From: Thermoleophilia bacterium
GTDB lineage: Bacteria; Actinomycetota; Thermoleophilia; BMS3ABIN01
Direction: 5' to 3'
DNA length: 32,228 nucleotides
Assembly (NCBI GenBank): GCA_020053595.1
Contig: JAGVMV010000026.1
Location: 1-32,228 of the forward strand
The position numbers were made by a program, and so were the translations under genes. Positions 1 to 5,561 of the stretch are shown here, piece after piece (positions within the stretch are counted from its first letter, which is position 1; each line of letters begins with the position of its first letter). Under the pieces are notes generated by a model. It worked only from the letters and a program-made list of their open reading frames with translations. It ran no database searches and was not told the origin of the DNA.

Positions 1-171
1 GTGCGCGAAGCCTGACCCTGTCTTCATCTCCCAGCATAACCGTGGATTCCCCGCGTCTTCAACCCTTTGGCATCTCAGTATCATACTGACACATGAGGTA
101 CGTGGTAAGTTTGCGGAAAAGAGCTTTGTCCTTTGGGGATCTAACTCTGAAAGCTCTTGCCCTAAAGCGGG
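1..171. other. Left edge, no confident gene
   Basis: No gene can be supported here. On the minus strand a short frame opens at an ATG at position 37 and runs off the left edge (MLGDEDRVRLRA); it may be the beginning of the gene that follows the replication-relaxation gene, but 12 residues are too few to judge. The stretch still belongs to the integrative element whose right end is near 5300. Confidence 0.3.
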
Positions 172-1011
172 CTATTCCAACAATGAAGTTGGTAAATCAA
201 TGAAGGGAGAAAGCCAAATGCTTCCAAGGGGGCCGACACTCTGAATTTTTGAGAAGAGCGTAAACAAGAACATCTGCCTTCCCCCTACTTTCCCTGTTGC
301 CTGGATCAAGTTAGCCAGGCGTCTCTCGCTTTCGCAGACCGTAAGGACGCGAAAGTTGTTAAATCCGTATTCCTCTGTGTATTGACGTGATTTCCAGTAT
401 CTCTTGTATGCCGTCACCTTTTCCGCAAACCGCGACAGCGTTTCCGTTCCTAAATCCACTTCCAAGAAGAAAATGCATTTCCCGCGTCCTGTCTGAATCC
501 CAAAGAAAGCATCAGGCGCGACCACAAAATATTTCTTCCTGGCTCCGGTTATAGAAATACGCCTCAAGTGCGATCGGTCGCCGCGCTGGTAGAAGAGAAG
601 CTCTTCTCTCCTACTGGACAGCGCCACGTCAAGGCAGACCTTAAATTCCGAAACTCCGAGCGTATGCTCCAGGAAGAAAAACTCAACACGGTTGTTCGCG
701 CGGTTCCATCTGACCTTGTGCCGCTCGATCTCAAGGGCGCCCGCCACGACTTCTGCCCCTCGCTTGTCGAGGGCATACGCTGCCTGCGCCGAACCGGCGG
801 CGACAGGCTTTACGAGCCTGTCAAGAAAATGATGCTCTTCAAGTTTCTTCATCCTCATGTTGCAAGCTGAAACTGAGGCATTGGAAAAATGAAGGCGCTG
901 AATCTGATCGCGCTTCAAAAACCTGTTCTCATAAACACTCAGGATAATCGCCACGTCCCTAGCCGTCAGAGTCATTGGAGCTATTCGATTATTTCTTCTT
1001 GCTGTTTTCAT
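172..1011 (-). CDS. Replication-relaxation family protein
   Basis: A 279-residue protein resembling the replication-relaxation family (Replic_Relax), found on integrative elements and plasmids of Gram-positive bacteria and often near FtsK/TraG-type or replication genes. The N-terminal third is a winged-helix-like domain (about residues 14-95): an LTARD start of the first helix, RDQIQRLHF, a KKLEEHHFLDR segment and a YALDKRGAEV segment. The C-terminal half has the family core PDAFFG followed by FFLEVDLGTE (about 166-190), reminiscent of a nuclease-like fold. The ATG at 1011 is preceded by GGAAAGAC. A role in replication or mobilisation of the element is inferred from the family; the biochemical activity is not known to me. 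It reads away from the nested palindrome at 1029-1235, which would lie in its leader. Confidence 0.7.
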   Translation of the reverse strand: MKTARRNNRIAPMTLTARDVAIILSVYENRFLKRDQIQRLHFSNASVSACNMRMKKLEEHHFLDRLVKPVAAGSAQAAYALDKRGAEVVAGALEIERHKVRWNRANNRVEFFFLEHTLGVSEFKVCLDVALSSRREELLFYQRGDRSHLRRISITGARKKYFVVAPDAFFGIQTGRGKCIFFLEVDLGTETLSRFAEKVTAYKRYWKSRQYTEEYGFNNFRVLTVCESERRLANLIQATGKVGGRQMFLFTLFSKIQSVGPLGSIWLSPFIDLPTSLLE

Positions 1012-1028
1012 TTTGTCTTTCCGTTTAT

Positions 1029-1239
1029 AAACCAGGGGAAATTAAGCGACCGAAGGAAGCGCCGTCTGGCTGATAAGCCAGACTTCCCGCGCTTCGCCGA
1101 CGAGACGAAGGAACGAGGGTAACTGCAAGTCGAGGGGCGGGAAGTCGGGCTTCGTTTGTGCCTTCCAAACGAAGACAGACGGCGCTGGATTTAAGTGGGC
1201 TAAATGTCCCGCAAATTCAGTTAATTTCCCCCTGGTGGG
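1029..1239. repeat. Large nested palindrome, candidate structured RNA or origin
   Basis: This gene-free stretch holds several perfect or near-perfect inverted repeats nested in one another. The outer arms are 1032-1045 and 1221-1235 (14 bp, one bulged C). Inside is an 11-bp perfect stem, 1058-1068 with 1176-1186. Within that lie a 10-bp perfect stem, 1081-1090 with 1137-1146, and a 9-bp hairpin, 1150-1158 with 1166-1174. A mutually exclusive 8-bp hairpin with a GATA loop (1064-1071 with 1076-1083) competes with the second and third stems. A small CTTCG/CGAAG hairpin (1092-1096, 1106-1110) sits in the inner loop. Together they form a three-way-junction-like fold. No convincing protein is encoded. 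Possible roles: origin of replication or transfer, or a structured leader of the replication-relaxation gene. Confidence 0.75.
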
Positions 1240-1260
1240 TTTAATGTTTTTCAAGGAATT

Positions 1261-1310
1261 GGGTCTTGTAATGGGGTCTTGCATCGGATTGCAAGGGGTA
1301 ATGCAAGGGG
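1261..1310. repeat. Short direct repeats beside the palindrome
   Basis: GGGTCTTG occurs at 1261-1268 and 1274-1281, GTAATG at 1268-1273 and 1298-1303, and GCAAGGGG at 1291-1298 and 1303-1310. CTTGCA (1278-1283) and TGCAAG (1290-1295) also form a small hairpin just past the stop codon of the minus-strand gene ending at 1312. The array could be iteron-like or just a weak transcription end; the sequence alone does not decide. Confidence 0.4.
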
Positions 1311-1311
1311 C

Positions 1312-1506
1312 TCACTTCTGTGGATCGGTGGTGGGTTTCTTGTGGGAAGGGTCGGACTTGGCATTTTTAGCGGCTTCTGCTTCTTCCCTGATTTCATCTT
1401 CTGCTGCCCCCAAGAAAGCGGTTACTAGTAAGTTGAGCTGCATTTCCACTTTCTTGCGGTCAACGCCTTCCGGCAGGTCATCGAGAATGTCGTGTTTCTT
1501 GGTCAT
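1312..1506 (-). CDS. Small acidic protein, paralogue of its upstream neighbour
   Basis: A 64-residue protein of no recognised family. The ATG at 1506 has a strong AGGAGG site six bases upstream, and that site lies inside the end of the preceding gene, whose TGA stop overlaps this ATG (ATGA), so the two are probably translationally coupled. A predicted amphipathic helix covers about residues 18-45 (the LLVTAFLGAAEDEIREE region), followed by a charged, disordered Lys/Pro-rich tail. The helix matches the neighbour's AFLDLAEE segment, suggesting a tandem duplication. Function unknown; its place on the element suggests an accessory or regulatory role. Confidence 0.6.
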   Translation of the reverse strand: MTKKHDILDDLPEGVDRKKVEMQLNLLVTAFLGAAEDEIREEAEAAKNAKSDPSHKKPTTDPQK

Positions 1507-1673
1507 GTTTGCCTCCTTGATTGAACTTTTGGTTCCTGGACGGGTTCAAGATTACCGGACTGCTTGCGTTCTTCAAGAATCTCTTCCGCCAAATCCAAGA
1601 AAGCGTCGATCATTCTCTGAAGCTCATACTGGGCCGCTTTCATGTCTATTTTCTTGGGGAAGACGTCGATCAT
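1503..1673 (-). CDS. Small acidic protein upstream of its paralogue
   Basis: A 56-residue protein starting at ATG 1673, chosen because GAGAGG lies five bases upstream. The frame stays open to a TTG at 1778, but that codon overlaps the predicted -10 box (1777-1782), so the longer form is unlikely. It contains MIDAFLDLAEEILEE (about residues 20-34), a short amphipathic helix similar to the one in the downstream protein, and a basic/Gln-rich end. Its stop overlaps the next start. It is transcribed divergently from the XRE repressor, from a TTGACA/TATTTT promoter that carries operator-like motifs. No function is assigned. Confidence 0.6.
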   Translation of the reverse strand: MIDVFPKKIDMKAAQYELQRMIDAFLDLAEEILEERKQSGNLEPVQEPKVQSRRQT

Positions 1674-1776
1674 TTTTGCCTCTCTGAACCAATTAAACGT
1701 ATACTTACGATATAGAGGGGGAAAAAGAAACGGGTTTTCTGACCCGTATTCGCCCTCGGCTGCTATTTGTATATCC

Positions 1777-1805
1777 AAAATATCGTAGTATTACAGATGT
1801 GTCAA
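1777..1805 (-). promoter_or_regulatory. Divergent promoter for the small acidic genes
   Basis: On the minus strand TTGACA (1805-1800) is followed after 17 bases by TATTTT (1782-1777), close to the sigma-70-type consensus. An ACTACGATA motif overlaps the -10 side (1781-1789), which suggests control by a DNA-binding protein, probably the adjacent XRE repressor. The leader to the ATG at 1673 would be about 100 nt. Confidence 0.65.
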
Positions 1806-1813
1806 TAGGAAAG

Positions 1814-1822
1814 TTATCCACA
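1814..1822 (+). promoter_or_regulatory. Perfect DnaA box
   Basis: TTATCCACA matches the consensus DnaA box at all nine positions. It lies in the AT-rich divergent control region of the element, between the two promoters. A single box does not make an origin, but it could link element gene expression or replication to DnaA. Confidence 0.5.
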
Positions 1823-1841
1823 GGAAGGGGCTAAAAAACTA

Positions 1842-1870
1842 TTGATTCATTGATATGACTGGATTATAGT
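1842..1870 (+). promoter_or_regulatory. Promoter of the XRE-ImmA-like operon
   Basis: TTGATT (1842-1847) and TATAGT (1865-1870) are separated by exactly 17 bases, 38 bases before the XRE start codon. The -10 box overlaps the TAGTA/TACTA palindrome at 1867-1880, as expected for an autorepressed promoter. Confidence 0.65.
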
Positions 1871-1880
1871 AGCCATACTA
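1867..1880. promoter_or_regulatory. Palindromic operator candidate TAGTA-N4-TACTA
   Basis: TAGTA (1867-1871), four bases, then TACTA (1876-1880) form an inverted repeat over the -10 box and start region of the XRE promoter. The same half-sites recur with six bases between them at 2751-2766, before the nucleotidyltransferase gene, which suggests one regulator controls both transcripts. Confidence 0.5.
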
Positions 1881-1908
1881 AAGAGGCAAACTTACGATAG
1901 AGATAAAT

Positions 1909-2262
1909 ATGAATTTTGGCGATAAATTAAGACAACTAAGGCGTGAGCGCGGCATTACCCAGGATCAGCTGCGGGAGAAAATGGGCTACGCCACCAACAG
2001 CTATGTTTCCGACGCTGAACGCGGGAAGTTCATCCCCCAGCCCGACAAGCTGGCAAAGTGGGCTGACGCCCTGGGAATGACCTATGAGGAAATGGAAGAC
2101 GTGCTCTTGGAATACCGTCTCCAGGAACTCGGTCTGGACGACCCCGGCTTCACTCTCATGTTCAAGGAAGTCCCGAATATGGACAGGGAGGAGAAACAAT
2201 CACTGATTAGAGCTTATGAGGCCGTCATGAGGGCCAGGAAGGGCAAGAGGAAGAAGAAGTGA
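1909..2262 (+). CDS. XRE-family transcriptional repressor
   Basis: A 117-residue DNA-binding protein. Residues 1-62 form a Cro/C1-type helix-turn-helix: KLRQLRRERGITQDQL, then a NSYVSDAERG recognition-helix region and a KLAKWADALGM closing helix. The C-terminus is charged and ends in a run of Lys/Arg. It is followed by an ImmA/IrrE-like gene whose ATG overlaps its own TGA (2259-2262), the ImmR/ImmA arrangement of phages and integrative elements, in which the protease relieves repression. Autoregulation through the palindrome at 1867-1880 and control of the recombinase operon through 2751-2766 are inferred from the shared motif, not shown. Confidence 0.85.
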   Translation: MNFGDKLRQLRRERGITQDQLREKMGYATNSYVSDAERGKFIPQPDKLAKWADALGMTYEEMEDVLLEYRLQELGLDDPGFTLMFKEVPNMDREEKQSLIRAYEAVMRARKGKRKKK

Positions 2263-2747
2263 AGCGAGTGATAGACAAAGCAAATGAAATGAACCGGCAG
2301 TACGGAAATGACCTGGACCAGATAGCAGAAAGTCTAGGTCTAGCTGTCATTTACGAAAAAATGACTGGCTCATTCCGAGAAGTTTATTTTCAAGAAGCTA
2401 GCTCGATTGTTATCCGTGAGGATCTGCACAGAAGAGAAAAACGTGAACTGATTGCTCACGCTATTGGTCATCACCTGCTTCACGCTGGAAATCATCTTTC
2501 CATGCAAAAGCGGATTTACTCTTTCGGAAATTATCATGAGAAACAGGCCAACGTTTTCGCTGCCGTTCTGCTGATGCCAAGCGATGATCTACAAACAGTG
2601 ATGAGAGCAAGGCCGAGGATTGATGAAATTGCTGATAATTTCCATGTTACAGATGAGCTGGTAAGGCTTAGGCTTTTAGTCTTGGCGAACTTTGAAAAGT
2701 CTGAGTCGAAAAAAGCATTGACAATGTCGAAAAGTGATATAACATAA
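2259..2747 (+). CDS. ImmA/IrrE-like protein with altered HExxH motif
   Basis: A 162-residue protein of the ImmA/IrrE metallopeptidase family, whose members cleave or antagonise XRE repressors. The fold signature is clear: IVIREDLHRREKRELIAH, a zinc-motif region HAIGHHLLH (residues 67-75), and the third-ligand segment HEKQANVFAAVLLMP (about 93-107). The catalytic Glu of HExxH is replaced by Ala (H67-A68-I69-G70-H71, codon GCT). Metal binding could remain, but general-base catalysis should be lost if the family mechanism holds. It may act as a non-proteolytic anti-repressor or be decaying; the intact frame and coupled start favour function. The final about 20 residues are Ser/Lys-rich. Confidence 0.8.
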   Translation: MKRVIDKANEMNRQYGNDLDQIAESLGLAVIYEKMTGSFREVYFQEASSIVIREDLHRREKRELIAHAIGHHLLHAGNHLSMQKRIYSFGNYHEKQANVFAAVLLMPSDDLQTVMRARPRIDEIADNFHVTDELVRLRLLVLANFEKSESKKALTMSKSDIT

Positions 2748-2766
2748 AATTAGTAAGGTTATACTA
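2718..2766 (+). promoter_or_regulatory. Probable promoter/operator of the nucleotidyltransferase-HEPN-recombinase operon
   Basis: TTGACA at 2718-2723 is a good -35 box inside the end of the ImmA-like gene. The -10 is less clear: candidates are TATAAC at 2738-2743 (short spacing) and CATAAA at 2743-2748 (19-base spacing). Immediately after lies TAGTA (2751-2755), six bases, TACTA (2762-2766), a variant of the palindrome on the XRE promoter. This suggests coordinated repression. Confidence 0.45.
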
Positions 2767-2780
2767 AAAAGTAGATAGAT

Positions 2781-3362
2781 ATGTTATCAACGTTAGTTAC
2801 ATCCAAATCGAGAAGAACACTTCTAACACTGTTCCTGACCCACCCGGAACAGAAGTTTTACCATGCTCAGTTGGTTCGTGATCTGAAAATGCCGTCTGGC
2901 AATATTCAGCATGAGCTTAAGAAACTCAAAGATATCGGATTTCTAACAAGTTCTAGAGAAGCCCAGGTCCGTTATTTCCAAGTAAATAAGGCTTTCCCGC
3001 TTTATGGAGAGCTAAAAGGCATTATCTATAAAACTGTCGCGCTCGCTGATCCCCTCAGAGACACCCTTGAGAAAATCGGAGACATCCAAATTGCCTTCAT
3101 TTATGGATCAGTCGCTAAAGACACTGAAAACATGGGTTCTGACATCGATCTGATGGTAATCGGCAATCCCAGTATGGATGAGCTTGCCAAGGCCGTTACG
3201 AAGGCTGAGAAGGGGCTTTCGCGAGAGATTAACTTCACAGTCTTTGAACCGGCAGACTGGAAGAAAAACTTGAAAGAGAAGAAGGGCTTTGCCACCACTG
3301 TTTTTAAGGATAAGAAAATATTTTTAATGGGGACTGAGGATGAATTACGAAAGATTAGTTAG
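2781..3362 (+). CDS. wHTH-nucleotidyltransferase (MNT-type) protein
   Basis: A 193-residue two-domain protein. Residues 1-75 form a winged helix (FYHAQLVRDLKMPSGNIQHELKKL region). Residues 95-190 are a minimal nucleotidyltransferase with the G109-S110 pair, then D121-I-D123 (GS-x10-DxD), which bind nucleotide and metal. The usual third acidic residue seems to be Asn in REINFTVFEP (about 150-159). Minimal nucleotidyltransferases paired with HEPN proteins act as antitoxins that AMPylate the toxin, and this gene is followed by a HEPN gene overlapping it by 23 bp. The wHTH may autoregulate the operon. A start at ATG 2781 fits, 14 bases after the palindrome. Assignment to a toxin-antitoxin role is inferred from pairing. 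Confidence 0.75.
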   Translation: MLSTLVTSKSRRTLLTLFLTHPEQKFYHAQLVRDLKMPSGNIQHELKKLKDIGFLTSSREAQVRYFQVNKAFPLYGELKGIIYKTVALADPLRDTLEKIGDIQIAFIYGSVAKDTENMGSDIDLMVIGNPSMDELAKAVTKAEKGLSREINFTVFEPADWKKNLKEKKGFATTVFKDKKIFLMGTEDELRKIS

Positions 3363-3792
3363 AGAAGGTGCCATCGAGCGGATCTCCACCAGCGATGGAG
3401 AGATCGCCGATCACATCAGAAAAGCCCGGCATGATATTGCCGTGGCTCAAAACGTCAAGAATATTGATCTTGATTGGGCTTTTACCATTGCATATAACGG
3501 CATCCTGCAGGTCTCCCTGGGCTTCATGTACTCAAAAGGCTACCGCCCGAAGGGTGAAGCCAAGCATTACAACACTTTCCGCTTTTTACAGGAAGCCCTG
3601 CCCGCTTCATATTCAAGCCAGATCGCACGGCTTCAAAAACTCAGAAAGAAAAGAAACAGGGCTGTCTATCAGCAAATGGACTCGGTGTCAGAAAAAGAGG
3701 CCAGGGACATAATCTCGTTTTCCGCCAACTTCCTTGAAGAAATTTCTGAAATCATGCCGGAAAAGATAATTGAGCAAAGCAGGGAATCATGA
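3340..3792 (+). CDS. HEPN domain protein
   Basis: A 150-residue all-helical HEPN protein, partner of the upstream nucleotidyltransferase. Features: KARHDIAVAQ (about 28-37), DWAFTIAYNGILQVSLGFMYSKGYRP (about 45-70), HYNTFRFLQ, and the motif R105-N106-R-A-V-Y110 in LRKKRNRAVYQQ. In RNase-type HEPN toxins the motif is R-x4-6-H; here Tyr stands in place of His, as I recall for HEPN proteins paired with wHTH-nucleotidyltransferases. RNase activity is therefore doubtful, and Tyr110 may be an AMPylation target. The start lies inside the preceding gene and the TGA stop overlaps the recombinase ATG at 3789, so all three genes should be co-translated. Confidence 0.7.
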   Translation: MNYERLVREGAIERISTSDGEIADHIRKARHDIAVAQNVKNIDLDWAFTIAYNGILQVSLGFMYSKGYRPKGEAKHYNTFRFLQEALPASYSSQIARLQKLRKKRNRAVYQQMDSVSEKEARDIISFSANFLEEISEIMPEKIIEQSRES

Positions 3793-5342
3793 ACTGCGTA
3801 GTTTATCTTCGAGTTTCCACCAAAGACCAGGCTCTTAAGGCAGACAGCGAAGAGGGCTATTCCATACCTGCCCAGCGTGACGCCTGCGTTAAATATATTA
3901 AGGAAAAAGGCTGGAAGCTGATTGACGAGTACTTGGATCGCGGGGAATCGGCTAGAAGCGCCCGCCGTCCCCAGCTTCAGGAAATGCTCGGACGGATCGC
4001 CAAACAAAAAGACGTTCAGGTCGTTATCGTCCATAAAATCGACCGCCTGGCGCGGAACATGGAAGATCATGTCGCGATTAAAGCGATTCTCACGAAAGCG
4101 GGCTGTTCTCTTGTCTCCGTCGTTGAGAATTTTGAGGATAACGCTTCCGGCCATCTTGTCGAGGGCATTCACGCTCTCATGGCTGAGTTTTACTCCGCCA
4201 ACCTTGGGGCGGAAACAAAAAAAGGAATGGTCCAAAAGACAAAGCAGGGCGGATGGGCGGGCATGGCTCCGCTCGGATATCTTAACATTCAGACGCCGAT
4301 GAACGGCCGCCTGCTTCGTTCAATTGAAGTCGATGAAGAAAGAGCGCCATTCGTAAAACAGCTTTTTGACCTGTACGCCACTGGCGATTTCTCACTGCAT
4401 GAACTTGAAGAGAAACTGTATAAGCTCGGATTCCGGAGCAAAGGCACAGCGAAGCAACTCCCCGGGAAGGTCCATAAGTCCCGGCTGGCTTCCATGGTCC
4501 AAAATCCTTTCTACATAGGAACGATCCGCTGGAACGGTATCGAGACAAAGGGGATTCATCAGCCACTGATTTCCAAAGACCTGTGGGACAGGGTTCAGGA
4601 GGTTGTGAAGGTCAGAAATGTGGCTGGCGAGCGCAGGCGGAAGCATCCTCATTACCTTCGCGGAACGGTCTATTGCGGGGAATGCGGCTCAAGGATGTCT
4701 TCTGACATAAAAACCAAGAACGGCAAGGAATATCTGTATTTCTATTGCCTGGGGCAGAAGAGGCGCAATGGTTGTAAGCAAAAATACATTTCCGGTGAAG
4801 ACCTCGAAAAGCTGATTGTGGATACATATAAAACGTTTCAGATGCCTGAGGGGCTTCGGAAAAAACTAAGCGACCGGTTTGAGCAGCAGTTCCTGGACAG
4901 GCAGGCCAATACGATCAATGAACAGCAGTTCGTCACCCGGCGCATGGCCAAGCTGGCGGATCAGAGGCTGAAGCTCATGGACGCCTATTATGCCGGGGCT
5001 GTCCCTTTGGAGGTGTTGAAAAAAGAGCAGGACAGAATCAGCGGTGAGATTGAGGACTGCCAGGGCAGGCTGGAGTTTATGAAGGACGGCGACAACGAAA
5101 TTAGGGAATCAATAGACATGGCGTTGGAGATGGCCTCGAAATGCCACATGGGATACAAGAAAGCCAGTCCCGCAGTCAGGCGGAAGTTCAATCAGGTTTT
5201 CTTCAAGAAGCTTGAAATTAAAGACAAGGAAATTAGTAAGCGGCGTTTCACTAACATTTATAGCTTAATACTCGATTCAGGTTCGAGTAAGGGTGAAATG
5301 GTAGCGGTGGCAGGACTCGAACCTGCGACACGCGGATTATGA
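3789..5342 (+). CDS. Large serine recombinase (integrase)
   Basis: A 517-residue large serine recombinase that would integrate and excise the element. The resolvase catalytic domain (1-150) has the nucleophile S10 in VVYLRVSTKDQ and KIDRLARN (about 83-90). A recombinase DNA-binding domain follows (about 165-275, PLGYLN to NPFYIGTIRWNG), then a zinc ribbon with YCGECG and paired Cys downstream (about 293-330), and a coiled-coil-rich C-terminus. The ATG overlaps the HEPN stop. The last 14 codons are read antisense through tRNA-Met (5299-5342), so the natural C-terminus probably depends on whether the element is integrated or excised. The tRNA location and the dyad at 5269-5289 mark the likely attachment site. 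Confidence 0.9.
   Translation: MNCVVYLRVSTKDQALKADSEEGYSIPAQRDACVKYIKEKGWKLIDEYLDRGESARSARRPQLQEMLGRIAKQKDVQVVIVHKIDRLARNMEDHVAIKAILTKAGCSLVSVVENFEDNASGHLVEGIHALMAEFYSANLGAETKKGMVQKTKQGGWAGMAPLGYLNIQTPMNGRLLRSIEVDEERAPFVKQLFDLYATGDFSLHELEEKLYKLGFRSKGTAKQLPGKVHKSRLASMVQNPFYIGTIRWNGIETKGIHQPLISKDLWDRVQEVVKVRNVAGERRRKHPHYLRGTVYCGECGSRMSSDIKTKNGKEYLYFYCLGQKRRNGCKQKYISGEDLEKLIVDTYKTFQMPEGLRKKLSDRFEQQFLDRQANTINEQQFVTRRMAKLADQRLKLMDAYYAGAVPLEVLKKEQDRISGEIEDCQGRLEFMKDGDNEIRESIDMALEMASKCHMGYKKASPAVRRKFNQVFFKKLEIKDKEISKRRFTNIYSLILDSGSSKGEMVAVAGLEPATRGL
5269..5325. other. Candidate attachment site (dyads at the tRNA 3' end)
   Basis: TACTCGA (5269-5275), seven bases, TCGAGTA (5283-5289) form a dyad just outside the tRNA. 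In addition CAGGTTCGAGT (5278-5288) is repeated in inverted orientation as ACTCGAACCTG (5315-5325), which is the T-arm of tRNA-Met. Serine integrase sites are imperfect dyads next to the integrase gene, so this is the most likely attachment junction. The crossover dinucleotide and the left-end partner cannot be fixed without the other end of the element. Confidence 0.45.
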
Positions 5343-5375
5343 TTCCGCTGCTCTGACCAGCTGAGCTACACCGCC
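5299..5375 (-). tRNA. tRNA-Met (CAT), elongator-type
   Basis: A 77-nt cloverleaf including an encoded CCA. The acceptor stem starts GGCGGTG and pairs with CACCGCT (one G-U pair at the end). The D-arm is AGCTCAGCTGGTCAGAGC, the anticodon arm GCGGA-ATCATAA-TCCGC gives anticodon CAT, and the T-arm is CAGGTTCGAGTCCTG. The paired acceptor end and D-arm indicate an elongator rather than an initiator. A tRNA-Ile with lysidine-modified CAT cannot be fully excluded. It is the 3'-most tRNA of a Tyr-Thr-Met cluster and the apparent integration target. Confidence 0.9.
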
Positions 5376-5411
5376 CCGTAAAACCGGCTGGCGCCGGTGC
5401 TTGTGCCGGAA

Positions 5412-5487
5412 TGGAGCCCGGTTACGGACTTGAACCGTAGACCCCCTCCTTACCATGGAGGTGCTCTACCAACTGAGCTAACCGGGC
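5412..5487 (-). tRNA. tRNA-Thr (GGT)
   Basis: A 76-nt cloverleaf with encoded CCA. The acceptor stem GCCCGGT pairs with ACCGGGC. The anticodon arm CCTCC-ATGGTAA-GGAGG gives anticodon GGT, which reads ACC/ACU threonine codons. The T-arm is TACGGTTCAAGTCCGTA. It lies between tRNA-Tyr and tRNA-Met on the same strand, probably in one transcript. Confidence 0.95.
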
Positions 5488-5561
5488 TCGTGGTGCGGAT
5501 CAGGCGCATCCCGCTGATAAATTCCGGATGCCGGCCCGCCGTTTTTGAAACTTGGCTTCTA

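Larger units (their letters stand above)
1703..1899. promoter_or_regulatory. Repeated ACTTACGATA boxes in the divergent control region
   Basis: ACTTACGATA occurs exactly at 1703-1712 and 1890-1899 in the same orientation, with a one-base-shorter form (TATCGTAGT, inverse orientation) at 1781-1789. The three copies flank both divergent promoters between the small acidic genes and the XRE gene, the arrangement expected of repressor operators. The binding protein is not known; the XRE protein encoded at 1909 is the obvious candidate. Confidence 0.5.
1..5301. mobile_element. Integrative (possibly conjugative) element, right part
   Basis: This block carries accessory genes typical of an integrated element: a replication-relaxation protein, an XRE repressor next to an ImmA/IrrE-like protein, a nucleotidyltransferase/HEPN pair and a large serine recombinase. 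The recombinase gene abuts and runs into tRNA-Met, so that tRNA is the likely attachment site. The DNA is visibly richer in A and T than the region from 6300 onward, most clearly in the control region 1690-1910 and at 2700-2790. The left boundary is not in the window. A conjugative nature is inferred only from the replication-relaxation gene; no relaxase or secretion gene is visible. Confidence 0.8.

Noticed and set aside
1029-1239. Integron attC site or CRISPR array
   Set aside because: The palindrome lacks attC-type core sites, there is no tyrosine integrase, and no regular repeat-spacer pattern exists here or elsewhere in the window.
1042-1284. Minus-strand 80-residue frame over the nested palindrome
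   Set aside because: The frame consists mostly of the palindromic arms, has no ribosome-binding site of note and no family. The structure explains the conservation-like look.
1235-1687. Plus-strand 150-residue frame opposite the small acidic genes
   Set aside because: The minus-strand genes have strong coupled ribosome-binding sites and a promoter; the plus frame has neither.
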